From positions 1,922,001-1,986,000 of the forward strand of contig NZ_CP044016.1 in the NCBI RefSeq assembly GCF_004337365.2: 64,000 nucleotides of DNA, written 5' to 3'. Position numbers and translations under genes: made by a program. Under the pieces are notes generated by a model, which did no database searches, was not told where the DNA came from, and saw nothing but the letters and a program-made list of their open reading frames with translations. Positions 9,976 through 21,633 of this stretch are shown here, in pieces; positions within the stretch are counted from its first letter, which is position 1; each line of letters opens with the position of its first letter. Source of the stretch: Rhizosphaericola mali. Its GTDB lineage: Bacteria > Bacteroidota > Bacteroidia > Chitinophagales > Chitinophagaceae.

Positions 9976-10401
9976 ATGACTGAAATAAATAAAAAAATTA
10001 TTGATTTTATAGACGCAAATCATGTTATAAGCATTGCTTCTTATCATAATGGCGAGTTGTGGGCATTCAACGCGTTTTATACATTTCAAAAAACAACATC
10101 CAAATTAATAATACTTACCAGTAAAAATAGTGTACATGGGACGCTATTGTTGCAAAACTCATCCATTACAGGTACTATTAGCGATCAAACATTAGAAGTA
10201 TCACAATTGATAGGATTGCAATTTTCAGGAAAAATGTATCCAGCGGTAGAAAATGAGATAGATATTTATTTAAAGAAATATCAAGATAAATTTCCCATAT
10301 CCAAAAATATGAAAGAGACTGTCTGGTTAGTAGAATTTGACAAATTGAAATATACTGATAATACTCTTGGCTTTGGAGCGAAGATTTTTTGGGAAAGATG
10401 A
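9976..10401 (+). CDS. YhbP/UPF0306-family protein (FMN-binding split-barrel fold)
   Basis: A 141-residue protein closely matching the pattern of E. coli YhbP (UPF0306). Near the start it has ANHVISIASYHNGELWAFNA, corresponding to the QHVVTW...GELWCANAF stretch of YhbP. It ends with the highly characteristic FTDNTLGFG-like sequence (here YTDNTLGFGAKIFWER). The fold is related to pyridoxamine 5'-phosphate oxidase and usually binds flavin, but the physiological role is not established. It diverges from araB and is followed 42 bp later by the YagU homologue on the same strand. Confidence 0.85.
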   Translation: MTEINKKIIDFIDANHVISIASYHNGELWAFNAFYTFQKTTSKLIILTSKNSVHGTLLLQNSSITGTISDQTLEVSQLIGLQFSGKMYPAVENEIDIYLKKYQDKFPISKNMKETVWLVEFDKLKYTDNTLGFGAKIFWER

Positions 10402-10443
10402 AAAATGTTATAGAATTTTATATCGAAATATAATCTTAAAATA

Positions 10444-10944
10444 GTGAGAAAGAAAACAGCTTTAATATTCACTGGAATTGCAGCGGGTATTTTATCAGGA
10501 ATCGTAAAATTTGGTTGGGAAGTTCCCTTTCCGCCTAGAACTCCCGTCAGAGATGCCAACAATCCTCCACAGATTTTATTAGAAAAATTGGGGTTTTCCT
10601 TCCAGCAAGCACATTTATCCTATACATACAACAGTAATAGTCGACCAATAATGAGTTTTATAGTTCATTTTGGATTTTCTATTTTCTTTGCATTATTATA
10701 TACTTTTTTAGTTGAGAAGTGGGCGATAATAAAAGTATGGGGCGGTGCCGCATTTGGTATTGTTGTATTTGTACTTTTCCATGAAATAATAATGCCAATA
10801 ATGGGAGTTGTTCCAGCACCATGGAATCAACCTTGGCAAGAGCACCTTTCTGAATTTTTCGGACATATTGTTTGGTTTTGGACAATAGAAATTGTCAGAA
10901 GAGATTTAAGGAATCGATTAACACATGAATCAGATCCCACCTAA
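10444..10944 (+). CDS. YagU-family inner-membrane protein (DUF1440)
   Basis: A 166-residue membrane protein recognisable as a YagU homologue. The N-terminal segment IAAGILSGIVKFGWEVPFPPRTP matches the [21 protein letters not shown] region of E. coli YagU, and the C-terminal FGHIVWFWTIEIVRRDLRNR is nearly identical. Three to four hydrophobic segments are seen. E. coli YagU has been linked to acid tolerance; the function here is unknown. Translation appears to start at GTG, since no in-frame ATG precedes the conserved start. It converges with the siderophore receptor gene across a shared terminator. Confidence 0.9.
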   Translation: MRKKTALIFTGIAAGILSGIVKFGWEVPFPPRTPVRDANNPPQILLEKLGFSFQQAHLSYTYNSNSRPIMSFIVHFGFSIFFALLYTFLVEKWAIIKVWGGAAFGIVVFVLFHEIIMPIMGVVPAPWNQPWQEHLSEFFGHIVWFWTIEIVRRDLRNRLTHESDPT

Positions 10945-10953
10945 AATATACAA

Positions 10954-10999
10954 ACAAAAGCGTTGGATAAAAAGAACTTCATTTATCTAACGCTTTTGT
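10954..10999. terminator. Bidirectional terminator between yagU-like gene and receptor gene
   Basis: Arms ACAAAAGCGTTGGATAAA and TTTATCTAACGCTTTTGT pair except at one position across a 10-nt loop. The A-rich left and T-rich right ends suit both converging genes. Confidence 0.8.
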
Positions 11000-11007
11000 A
11001 TTTTCAA

Positions 11008-13458
11008 TTAAAATGTGTAGCCAATAGAGATCATATAATTTCTAGGCATACCTGGGAATAATCTATTAAAATCAAATCCTCCAACCCAATATGTTTTATT
11101 TAGAATATTATTAAAGTTGGCTTGGATTTTGAATTTGTCAATTTGGTAATACAATGCAGCATTACCAATCCAATAAGAAGGTAAAACTAAAATCGCACTA
11201 TTCGTATTTCTTTTAGTTGCATAGTTTGCCCCTAACCCAATACCTAAACCATTGAAATAACCCTTTGAAACATTATATTTTGCCCAAATATTTCCTTGAC
11301 TCTTCGGCGCATTTGGCATAATGGTCCCTACTTCTTCTTCGTTGTCACTCTTCGTTACTTTTGCAATATTGTAGGAAAAGTTCGCAGTAATGTTCAGATT
11401 TCTATTAATACTTCCGTATGTTTCTAATTCAAAACCTTTAGCAACTTGCTGTCCTATTTGCCTTAGTCCATCTGGCTTGTCGGGAATATTGCCATTTACC
11501 AAAATATTATTTTGTTCAATCCTATAAGCCGCCACAGTAACAGAAAGTTTATTATTAAAAAATGCCATTTTTGCACCTCCTTCAATCATTTTGCTTCTCA
11601 ACGGATCAAACGGTCCTCCATAAGTAGCAGTATCCCCTATTATACTTGCAGTTTGTGGTTGATAACCTTGGGTATAAGTCGCATAAAAACTAACTGGTTC
11701 AATCGGAGTATAAACTAAACCAAATCTTGGAATAAATGCTTTTTGTTGAATATTTTTTTCCGCTTTTTTAGTATAATTTTCTACATCTGTATAAAACTCT
11801 TGCCTAAATCCAATCAATGCACGCAGATTGCCCCATCTTAATTGTTCTTGTAAATAAACGCCATTTACAAAATATTTAGATGGCGTTTCCATAGCTGAGA
11901 CATTGATGTATCTAGAAATTTCGGAAATTGAATAATCTGGATTTTGCAAATCAAAATAGGGTACATTAGGAACAGGAATACCATTTTTATACTGATATAG
12001 TTCGGGCTTTTTTGGATTAAAAGAACTTATTGTAGACTTCCCATCTGCACTCAAGAACCCACTTGCATTATAAGTCGAATTACCCAAAGGAAAAACCTCT
12101 TGAATATGATCATATCCAACCAAAATATTATGTTCAAAAGGACCAGTTTCAAAATTAAAATTAAAATATGCAGTAAGATTATCAACATAATTTTTCCTTT
12201 GTCTTCTTATGGTAGACATCCCCATTAAAGTTGGAATTTCATTTCCCAAAGAATCCACAGCATATTTATTATTTGTACGATGTTCAAGCAAATCTTCTTG
12301 ATACATTGATTTCAAATAAGAGGCATTAAAAGATATATTTTTGGATAACTGGTGTTGCAAAGAAATTGTTGAAAATAAATTTAGCTCATTTTGAAAATCA
12401 TTTTTTCTGCCTATTGCAAAAGAAACCGGTGTGGAGTATAAATCCGTACCTCCCGATGCACCAAAAATAGGTTGACCTCGGTCCAGTCGACCTTTATTGT
12501 ATTGATACACTAAGTCAAAATTAACTCTTGTCTTTTCATTGGGGACAAAAGAAAAAGATGGTGCGATTACAAACGCTTCTGCATCTTGTAATACACGAAA
12601 TGATTGAGTATTTTGATAAGCTAAATTTAATCTATATAATAATGTTTTATTTTGATTCATTGGCCCTGTAAAATCTGTAGTCATCCTATAAGTATTATAA
12701 CTTCCGGTAACAAAAGAAATTGATTTACGAGCATTATCCAATGGTTTTTTAGTAACTGTATTTATTGTTCCTCCAGGATCTGTATTAGCAAATAATGCCG
12801 ATGCTGGTCCCTTTATAACTTCCACTCTTTCCACATATGGAAGTAAATTTTGAGACCAACCTCTAGTAGATATGCGTAATCCATTAATCAATGTATTACT
12901 TGCTCTAAATCCACGTAACACAAAATCGTTATTGTTATAGGAAAATTGGTTCACGCCACTAATGTTTTTTATGGCATCACTTGTCTTAAATGCTAATTGA
13001 TCGTCTAATGTTTCTTTTGTTACATAACTAATAGATTGTGGCACTAACTTAATAGGTGTAGATGTTTTTGTACCGACAAATGAAGAAGAGCTTCGATAAC
13101 TTTTTTCTTTTCTTCCAATAACCTCAACATCTTGCATTTTAGAGATATTGGGATCCAATGTGATTTCTAAGTGATTTTCTTCATTTTTTTTAAAATTGTA
13201 TCGTTCGCTAAATTCATTATATCCAACACAAATAAATTTTAATAAATGCATACCTATGGAAGTCCTAAAATTAAAATTTCCAAGAGAATCTGATACTATA
13301 CTCTGATGCTGATTATCCAAATTGATTGTTGTAAATGGTAGACCATTACCATTTTCATCATATACTATTCCATGGATAATTAAAGAGTCTTGGGCTTGTG
13401 CAGTAGAGATAAACGTACAAATAAAAATGGTTGCTATAAAAGCAAATAAAAATTTCAT
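11008..13458 (-). CDS. TonB-dependent siderophore receptor
   Basis: An 816-residue outer-membrane receptor. A signal peptide (cleavage likely after TAQAQ, residues 1-23) is followed by a carboxypeptidase-regulatory domain (about 25-100), a plug, and a 22-strand-type barrel ending in the aromatic YMISIGYTF. The plug has KLVPQSISYVTKETLDDQ and VEVIKGPASALFANTDPGG, typical of the FhuA/FecA/FpvA siderophore group rather than SusC. No STN domain is seen, so no sigma/anti-sigma signalling is expected. It stands alone, without SusD or ABC transport genes, and probably imports a ferric siderophore whose identity cannot be read from sequence. Confidence 0.92.
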   Translation of the reverse strand: MKFLFAFIATIFICTFISTAQAQDSLIIHGIVYDENGNGLPFTTINLDNQHQSIVSDSLGNFNFRTSIGMHLLKFICVGYNEFSERYNFKKNEENHLEITLDPNISKMQDVEVIGRKEKSYRSSSSFVGTKTSTPIKLVPQSISYVTKETLDDQLAFKTSDAIKNISGVNQFSYNNNDFVLRGFRASNTLINGLRISTRGWSQNLLPYVERVEVIKGPASALFANTDPGGTINTVTKKPLDNARKSISFVTGSYNTYRMTTDFTGPMNQNKTLLYRLNLAYQNTQSFRVLQDAEAFVIAPSFSFVPNEKTRVNFDLVYQYNKGRLDRGQPIFGASGGTDLYSTPVSFAIGRKNDFQNELNLFSTISLQHQLSKNISFNASYLKSMYQEDLLEHRTNNKYAVDSLGNEIPTLMGMSTIRRQRKNYVDNLTAYFNFNFETGPFEHNILVGYDHIQEVFPLGNSTYNASGFLSADGKSTISSFNPKKPELYQYKNGIPVPNVPYFDLQNPDYSISEISRYINVSAMETPSKYFVNGVYLQEQLRWGNLRALIGFRQEFYTDVENYTKKAEKNIQQKAFIPRFGLVYTPIEPVSFYATYTQGYQPQTASIIGDTATYGGPFDPLRSKMIEGGAKMAFFNNKLSVTVAAYRIEQNNILVNGNIPDKPDGLRQIGQQVAKGFELETYGSINRNLNITANFSYNIAKVTKSDNEEEVGTIMPNAPKSQGNIWAKYNVSKGYFNGLGIGLGANYATKRNTNSAILVLPSYWIGNAALYYQIDKFKIQANFNNILNKTYWVGGFDFNRLFPGMPRNYMISIGYTF

Positions 13459-13660
13459 GCAGTAAAGTGGTTATGTTTTAAATTAATTGAGGCTGCAAGA
13501 AAATGTAAATGCTTTAAATTGTACTTACATAATCGGGAAATTAATTCTTAAAATGTATTTGTAAAACCTATAATGTTAACCTTTCTCAAATTTAAAAATT
13601 ATCATTTCATTTTTTTTATTGTTTGCTTTACCTTTATCGCATAACAAACGATCGATTTGA

Positions 13661-15916
<2,256 letters not shown>

Positions 15917-15926
15917 TAACTATTTT

Positions 15927-15978
15927 ACATAAAAGAAAACCGCGCAACAATTAAATGTTGCGCGGTTTTCTTTTATGT
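15927..15978 (+). terminator. Strong intrinsic terminator after icd
   Basis: Two 23-bp arms pair perfectly around a 6-nt loop. The core is AACCGCGCAACA with its complement, followed by a T-rich tract. It begins about 10 bp after the icd stop codon. Confidence 0.92.
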
Positions 15979-16021
15979 ATATTCTTTATAATTAAAGACT
16001 CTTTATACAAATGAAATTATC

Positions 16022-16068
16022 TACGAAATTATCGTATTATTTTTTTGTTTAGTTACGAATACTTCGTA
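16022..16068. promoter_or_regulatory. Paired dyads, candidate BlaI-type operators
   Basis: Two palindromes share the half-sites TACGA and TCGTA: TACGAAATTATCGTA at 16022-16036 and TACGAATACTTCGTA at 16054-16068. They lie 32 bp apart centre to centre (about three helical turns), just before the BlaI-family gene. BlaI/MecI repressors typically bind such dyads at their own promoter. Autoregulation is inferred. Confidence 0.55.
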
Positions 16069-16090
16069 GATTTACAAAAAACAAGTAGAT

Positions 16091-16447
16091 ATGGAAAGTC
16101 TAAATCAACAAGAGATCAATATTATCCTTTCTCTTTATAAATTAAAAGAAGGGACGGTTAAACAAGTAATGGAAACATTAAATATCGATACGCCGTATAC
16201 GACGCTAGCTTCTGTCGTAAAAAATTTAGAAAAGAAAAAATTTCTCAATGCTAAACTAATAGGCAATACTTATCTATACACACCATCCATGACAGAATCC
16301 AAATTTAAAAAAGATTATGTCGACGGTGTTGTACAAGGATTTTTCTCCAATTCATATAAAGAATTAGTAAACTTCTTTATCCATCAAAAGAAACTCTCAG
16401 CCAATGACCTAAAAGAGATAATAGACAATATTGAAAATGAAAAATAA
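16091..16447 (+). CDS. BlaI/MecI/CopY-family transcriptional repressor
   Basis: A 118-residue winged-helix protein of the penicillinase-repressor family. The recognition region reads TVKQVMETLNIDTPYTTLASVVKNLEKKKFL, the typical wHTH of BlaI and MecI. A C-terminal helical dimerisation segment follows (about residues 75-118). It is 24 bp upstream of a BlaR1-like M56 peptidase gene, the standard repressor/sensor pairing. In such pairs the peptidase signal leads to repressor cleavage. No beta-lactamase gene is near, so it probably controls its own operon or distant genes. This arrangement is common in Bacteroidota. Confidence 0.92.
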   Translation: MESLNQQEINIILSLYKLKEGTVKQVMETLNIDTPYTTLASVVKNLEKKKFLNAKLIGNTYLYTPSMTESKFKKDYVDGVVQGFFSNSYKELVNFFIHQKKLSANDLKEIIDNIENEK

Positions 16448-16471
16448 TTCTAAAAGATAAAACCTGCGAAT

Positions 16472-17986
16472 ATGAACTTCATAACATGGCAACTATTGTT
16501 GAAATGGTTAATTTCCTTCGGTCTTCTTTTTACTTTTTATATGGCATTTTTACAAAAATTAACCTTTCTTAATCAAAGAAGATTTTTCTTATTTTTCGGA
16601 ACCATCTCTGCTTTTGTGATACCATTTCTATCATTAAACATATTACAAAAAAATAGCGAGCAAACTGCAATTCAATATTTACAAAAGATTCCGACCATAC
16701 CACAAGGTCAACCTGTGTACGAATCCAACTCATCTAATGATCATATTTCAATTTCTTCTCTCATTACTTACCTAGTAATACTAGGATGTATCGCTTTCTT
16801 AGTAAGATTTGTTTTAATAATTCTTTCCTTAAAAAATATCACTAAAAATGCGCAGTTGATTGACACATTTGAAAAAATTCGCATTTATAAACTCAATAAA
16901 CAAAGTTCCACATTTTCCTTTGGAAGCAAAATCTTCCTTGGTGATGGTAAACTAACAGAAATAGAACAACACCAAATCTTGCTACATGAACTATCGCACG
17001 CACAACACCACCACAGCATAGATACCATTTGGATGGAAATTTTGATCGTACTGAATTGGTTCAATCCATTTGTATGGTTACTAAAAAAAGAAACTAGAGA
17101 TAACTTGGAATATTTGGCAGATAAAAATGTATTGAAAAATAAGATCAATAAAAAAGAATATCAATACCTCTTGCTCAATACGCTATTACATAATTCTAAT
17201 CAATCTCAAATTTCATTTACCAACAATTTCAATATTTCTTCACTCAAAAAACGAATCTCTATGATGAACAAAAATCAAACCTCCAAAATCCACCTTTGGC
17301 GTATTGTATTTATCCTTCCTTTAATTGGAATTCTGTTACTCTCTTTTAGAAAAAAAGAGCAGCCTTCAGATAAAATCCAAATAGCAGGAATTGTATTGGA
17401 CGCATTAACTAAAAAACCGGTAAAAGGTGCCATTATCAAATTAGATAGTATTGCAGCATTTACAAAAACAGATAATCATGGATACTACTTTTTAGAATTT
17501 CCTAGAAAAATTCAAAATGGGTTAAAATACGTCCAAATAAATATTTCAGAGAACAATTATCAAACTCTAAAGTCTGGTTATAGTTATGGTGATAATATGA
17601 ACGCCTCTATGATCGCTAACTTCCAATTATCCCCTAACACCTCCAATATCGGACCCAATAGTAGCTTTGCCAACTCTCCTAAAAACGACTACAACTCAAT
17701 ACACAATGGTTTGATTAAAGCGTTAAAAACTGAAAAAATCATAGCAGATATGATAAAAAATGGAAAAATAGCATCGATAAAAGACGGTACAATTTATATT
17801 GCTGATAATGCGGGATCCTATCTTACACTAACGCCAGACAATATGGAATTTGCACTTTCTCACATTACTATTAACGATACAAAAAAGGTCACATTTGATG
17901 AATTAAATAAAAACTACAAACTTTCTGATTTTCATGGGATGTCAACGAATGAGGATAAAATAAATCTAGTCACAAAAGTTAAATAG
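16472..17986 (+). CDS. BlaR1-like M56-family metallopeptidase with C-terminal beta-sandwich domain
   Basis: A 504-residue membrane protein. Three transmembrane segments lie in the first 120 residues, followed by a cytoplasmic zinc-peptidase domain with HELSH at residues 172-176 and a downstream EYLADKNV that fits the third ligand. A fourth membrane segment follows at about 275-292. Instead of a penicillin-binding sensor, the extracytoplasmic end has a carboxypeptidase-regulatory-like domain (IAGIVLDALTKKPVKGAIIKL, about residues 308-385) and a tail of unknown fold. The signal sensed is therefore probably not a beta-lactam in the classical way (inference). It is paired with the BlaI-type gene just upstream. 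Confidence 0.88.
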   Translation: MNFITWQLLLKWLISFGLLFTFYMAFLQKLTFLNQRRFFLFFGTISAFVIPFLSLNILQKNSEQTAIQYLQKIPTIPQGQPVYESNSSNDHISISSLITYLVILGCIAFLVRFVLIILSLKNITKNAQLIDTFEKIRIYKLNKQSSTFSFGSKIFLGDGKLTEIEQHQILLHELSHAQHHHSIDTIWMEILIVLNWFNPFVWLLKKETRDNLEYLADKNVLKNKINKKEYQYLLLNTLLHNSNQSQISFTNNFNISSLKKRISMMNKNQTSKIHLWRIVFILPLIGILLLSFRKKEQPSDKIQIAGIVLDALTKKPVKGAIIKLDSIAAFTKTDNHGYYFLEFPRKIQNGLKYVQINISENNYQTLKSGYSYGDNMNASMIANFQLSPNTSNIGPNSSFANSPKNDYNSIHNGLIKALKTEKIIADMIKNGKIASIKDGTIYIADNAGSYLTLTPDNMEFALSHITINDTKKVTFDELNKNYKLSDFHGMSTNEDKINLVTKVK

Positions 17987-18019
17987 CTTTTATATTATAA
18001 ATCACTTAAACTATAAATA

Positions 18020-18055
18020 AAAATGGAGGCTTTTGTAACAAAAAGTCTCCATTTT
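18020..18055 (+). terminator. Terminator after the BlaI/M56 pair
   Basis: The hairpin has arms AAAATGGAGGCTTTT and AAAAAGTCTCCATTTT with one mismatch, followed by T residues. It separates the pair from the glutathione peroxidase gene. Confidence 0.75.
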
Positions 18056-18069
18056 TTTATATTTACAAT

Positions 18070-18555
18070 ATGGAAACATTGTTTTACGAACTGTCTAGCA
18101 AATTATCTGATAATCAAGATTTTAAATTTGAGCAATTGAAAGGAAAAATCGTCTTGATTGTCAATATTGCAACCAAATGTGGCTTTACACCGCAACTGGA
18201 AGGTTTGGAAGATTTGTATAAAAAATACAAGGATAAAGGTTTGGAAATATTGGGATTTCCATCTGATCAATTTATGCATCAAAATCCTGAATCGGATGCG
18301 GACACAAGCAGTTTTTGCCAATTAAATTTTGGCGTTACATTTCCAATTATGCAAAAATGTGAAGTGAATGGAAGCAACGCCTCTCCTATTTTTCAATATT
18401 TGAAAAAGGTATTATCCGGTACATTTGGCAACAAAATCAAATGGAATTTTACTAAATTTTTAATAGATCAAAATGGAAAACCTATAAAAAGATTCGCACC
18501 AGTAACCAAACCTGAAAAATTAGAAGATTACATAAAGAATTTGCTTGTATTATAA
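18070..18555 (+). CDS. Glutathione peroxidase-family thiol peroxidase
   Basis: A 161-residue cytoplasmic peroxidase reducing hydroperoxides. The peroxidatic cysteine lies in VNIATKCGFTPQLEGLEDLY, the family signature with Cys in place of selenocysteine. LGFPSDQFMHQNP corresponds to the LGFPCNQFGxQEP motif but with Ser in place of Cys. The tetrad tryptophan is in IKWNFTKFLID. Such Cys-type enzymes usually take electrons from thioredoxin, and a thioredoxin gene lies 8 kb downstream. The gene starts 15 bp after a terminator and appears monocistronic. Confidence 0.93.
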   Translation: METLFYELSSKLSDNQDFKFEQLKGKIVLIVNIATKCGFTPQLEGLEDLYKKYKDKGLEILGFPSDQFMHQNPESDADTSSFCQLNFGVTFPIMQKCEVNGSNASPIFQYLKKVLSGTFGNKIKWNFTKFLIDQNGKPIKRFAPVTKPEKLEDYIKNLLVL

Positions 18556-18685
18556 CTAAAACTTTGCATCATGATAATATATTTGAATGGTGCTTTATGA
18601 GAAAAAGGGCGCAACTTGCATATTATAAAAGAAAAAGGATAATATACGTAAGTAATTATTTATTAATAAGTTAAACTCATTTGTT

Positions 18686-20020
18686 ATGAATGATTTTATA
18701 GCCGCTCGTTCACAAATGGCGCTTTCATTAGCGTTTCACATTATTTTTTCATGTATTTCTATGGTGATGCCATTTTTTATGGCAATTGCACATTATAAAT
18801 ATCTGAAAAGCGGTGATGAAAGTTACAAAGGGTTGACTAAAGCATGGAGCAAGGGTGTTGCCATATTATTTGCTACCGGTGCAGTTTCAGGTACGATGTT
18901 GTCATTCGAACTCGGCTTATTGTTTCCCAAATTTATGGATCACGCAGGACCTATTTTCGGTATGCCGTTTTCATTAGAAGGTACGGCGTTTTTTATTGAA
19001 GCAATTGCACTTGGTTTTTTCTTATATGGTTGGGATAAATTTAATAAATGGTTTCATTGGTTTTGTGGTTTACTAGTTGGTTTAATGGGCGTTGCGTCAG
19101 CAATATTGGTACTTGCTGCCAATGCTTGGATGAATGCACCATCAGGATTTAACTATATTAACGGCCAATATATAAATATAGATCCTTGGAAAGCGATGTT
19201 CAACGCTGCTTGGTTTGAGCAAGCACTGCACATGACAATCGCCGCTTTTGCAGCTACAGGATTTGCAGTTGCAGGTCTGCACGCAGTGATGATTTTGCGT
19301 AAAAAAAATGTTTCATTTCATCAAAAAGCATTTAAAATCGCAGCAATCGTTGCAGTAATTGCCGCATTATTAGAACCATTAAGTGGCGACCGCTCCGCAA
19401 AAGATGTCGCTAAAAGACAACCCGCGAAATTGGCAGCAATGGAAGCACATTTCCATACAGAACCTTATACGCCATTTGTCATTGGTGGTATTCCTGATGT
19501 AAAAAATGAGACTATCCATTATGCCATTAAAGTTCCTGGAGTCTTGAGTTTTCTTGTTTATTCTGATTTCAAAACGCCTGTAGAAGGTTTGGATAAAATT
19601 CCAAAAGAAGATTGGCCTCCCGTTCCCATAGTTCATTATGCTTTTCAAACGATGATTTTTTTTGGCGTATTAATGATGCTAATTGCTGTGATTTACATTT
19701 CGTCATTGACTTGGAAGAAGAATTGGAAAGATAAAAATTGGATTTATAAAATGTTTATATACGCAGTACCTATTGGATTTATCGCCATTGAAGCTGGCTG
19801 GACAGTAACGGAAGTTGGTCGGCAACCGTGGATTATTTATGGGATTATGCGAACAAAAGACGCAGTCACGCCAATGCCGGGTCTGCAATATTCATTTTAT
19901 TTATTCTCTGGCGTTTTTGTTTCCTTAGGTGCGGTTATCATTATGTTGCTAAAACGACAAATAAAAATGGTACCCAAACTATACGATACTACAGATCCAA
20001 ATTATTCACCGAAAAAATAA
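18686..20020 (+). CDS. cydA: Cytochrome bd ubiquinol oxidase subunit I
   Basis: The 444-residue integral membrane subunit that binds haems b558, b595 and d and oxidises quinol at low oxygen. About nine membrane segments are visible. The N-terminal RSQMALSLAFHIIFSC carries the conserved haem-ligand histidine, and GWTVTEVGRQPWIIYGIMRT is the family signature near the C-terminus. The length indicates the short Q-loop form. A TAnnTTTG match, TATATTTG, lies at 18578-18585 about 100 bp upstream, though its -33 partner is unclear. cydB follows after 6 bp. Confidence 0.97.
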   Translation: MNDFIAARSQMALSLAFHIIFSCISMVMPFFMAIAHYKYLKSGDESYKGLTKAWSKGVAILFATGAVSGTMLSFELGLLFPKFMDHAGPIFGMPFSLEGTAFFIEAIALGFFLYGWDKFNKWFHWFCGLLVGLMGVASAILVLAANAWMNAPSGFNYINGQYINIDPWKAMFNAAWFEQALHMTIAAFAATGFAVAGLHAVMILRKKNVSFHQKAFKIAAIVAVIAALLEPLSGDRSAKDVAKRQPAKLAAMEAHFHTEPYTPFVIGGIPDVKNETIHYAIKVPGVLSFLVYSDFKTPVEGLDKIPKEDWPPVPIVHYAFQTMIFFGVLMMLIAVIYISSLTWKKNWKDKNWIYKMFIYAVPIGFIAIEAGWTVTEVGRQPWIIYGIMRTKDAVTPMPGLQYSFYLFSGVFVSLGAVIIMLLKRQIKMVPKLYDTTDPNYSPKK

Positions 20021-20026
20021 AGTATC

Positions 20027-21049
20027 ATGTTATATATAGTCATAGGATTTCTCTGGCTGTCCATCTGCCTTTATTTATTGTTTGGTGGAGCCGATTTTGG
20101 CGCAGGCATTGTGGAGCTACTTACGTTCAACAAACGCGATAAGATTGAAGTGCGCCAGATTATGGATAGTACGATGGGACCCGTCTGGGAAGCCAATCAC
20201 ATGTGGTTAATAATTTTTGTAGTTATTATGTTTGTAGGGTTTCCACAGATGTATAGTCTGATGTCTACCTATAATCACATTCCACTTATACTCATGTTGC
20301 TCGGAATTATTGCACGTGGCACTTCCTATACCTTTCGGCATTATGACGTCATCAATGATAATTGGGAAAAATTGTATTCTAAAATATTTATCTATGCAAG
20401 TTTTTTAACGCCACTTTTCTTAGGAATTGTTGCAGGCAGCGCGGTCTCTGGAAGTATTAACACGCACCCAACTAATTTTTTGGAAGGTTATGTGTATAGT
20501 TGGTTGACGCCATTCAATATTTCCGTAGGGATATTTACCTCTGCTTGTTGCGCATATCTAGCTGCTATTTATGCTATTAAAGACGCAGCAATTGAATCCG
20601 CCACGCAATTAGTATTGATAAGAAAATCAAAACAAATGATGCTATTTGTCATACTAAGTGCTATACTCGTATTTGCAGTAGGTATGTATTCACATTTACC
20701 CATTATCAATTGGATTTATAAAAGTCCCATTGGTACGATTTCGGTTTTACTATCCGTTTTGTGTATGTGTTTGGTATATTTTTCTTTAGTAAAAAACAAG
20801 TTTAATTTTATCAGATTCTTGGCTGCGTCTCAGATTGGTTTATTTCTAGTTGCCGGAACGGAAGGACATTTTCCATATCTTATTTATTTAAAAGATGGAA
20901 GTTCTATGTCTTTGCTAAAAGATCATGGTGCAGATAAGACGATAAATTGTTTAGCTTGGGCCTTATTAATCGGAAGTTGTTTAATTTTGCCATTCTTGAT
21001 TTATTTAATCATAGCATTTTCAAGAAAAAAGAAAGCCACTACACACTAA
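20027..21049 (+). CDS. cydB: Cytochrome bd ubiquinol oxidase subunit II
   Basis: The 340-residue partner of CydA, with about eight membrane segments. The N-terminal LFGGADFGAGIVELL corresponds to the DGFDLGxG region of CydB, and GPVWEANHMWLIIFVVIMF is the conserved family segment, as is ARGTSYTFRHY. Subunit II stabilises the haem centres of subunit I. It starts 6 bp after cydA, so the two are translationally coupled. No cydX-like small subunit is obvious. Two short membrane-protein genes follow in the same direction. Confidence 0.96.
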   Translation: MLYIVIGFLWLSICLYLLFGGADFGAGIVELLTFNKRDKIEVRQIMDSTMGPVWEANHMWLIIFVVIMFVGFPQMYSLMSTYNHIPLILMLLGIIARGTSYTFRHYDVINDNWEKLYSKIFIYASFLTPLFLGIVAGSAVSGSINTHPTNFLEGYVYSWLTPFNISVGIFTSACCAYLAAIYAIKDAAIESATQLVLIRKSKQMMLFVILSAILVFAVGMYSHLPIINWIYKSPIGTISVLLSVLCMCLVYFSLVKNKFNFIRFLAASQIGLFLVAGTEGHFPYLIYLKDGSSMSLLKDHGADKTINCLAWALLIGSCLILPFLIYLIIAFSRKKKATTH

Positions 21050-21072
21050 AATCTTGTGCACGCATTTAAATA

Positions 21073-21633
21073 ATGAATAAAACAATAAGATTTATAGTTA
21101 TATTTCTGCTATTAATTTTCCAAATATTATTTCTTTCAATGATTGGTTTGGAAAACTATCAACATAAGAAATGGCAAGCCATTTTATTCATCGTTGGTAT
21201 TTCGGCATTGTTACTCATTGCTTATTTAAAAGCACCGTTACATCATCACGAACATGATATCGAAGATATTTTAGTGGCTATTTGGGTACCAATCGGCGCG
21301 GTGGTTTGTTATAGTTTGCATACTTATTTACATTTAGAAATTGTTATTTCGGCTGGCATAACAGGTACATTAGCGTCTTTTTTACCTAATTTGAATAAAA
21401 AATCTGATTATTTATCTAAATTACCCGTAGCGATTTATTGTGGAACATTTGTCGGCATGTCTAGTGTCAACATTGCGAAAAATATTGGTTTTATTATTGC
21501 AGCAGGCATATTTACTGGTGTATTATTATTACTTTCCAAAAATTTATTCTTAGGCGTGGGAGGTAAATTAGGAACCTTGGCATTTGTAGGTGTTACGATT
21601 GCTTCATTTTTATATTATATTTTGCATATCTGA
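21073..21633 (+). CDS. Small polytopic membrane protein, first of a homologous pair
   Basis: A 186-residue protein with about six hydrophobic segments; family not recognised. A cytoplasmic or periplasmic loop HHHEHDIEDI is rich in histidine and acid, a possible metal-contact patch. The C-terminal half contains LPVAIYCGTFVGMSS, then a glycine-rich segment ending in FLGVGGKLGTLAFVG. The next gene repeats this pattern, which suggests tandem duplication. It begins 24 bp after cydB, so it is probably co-transcribed. A role in bd-oxidase assembly or transport is only a guess. Confidence 0.75.
   Translation: MNKTIRFIVIFLLLIFQILFLSMIGLENYQHKKWQAILFIVGISALLLIAYLKAPLHHHEHDIEDILVAIWVPIGAVVCYSLHTYLHLEIVISAGITGTLASFLPNLNKKSDYLSKLPVAIYCGTFVGMSSVNIAKNIGFIIAAGIFTGVLLLLSKNLFLGVGGKLGTLAFVGVTIASFLYYILHI

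Noticed and set aside
16091..17986. Beta-lactam resistance locus
   Set aside because: BlaI/M56 pairs are widespread in Bacteroidota without beta-lactamase, and no penicillin-binding sensor or beta-lactamase gene is present.
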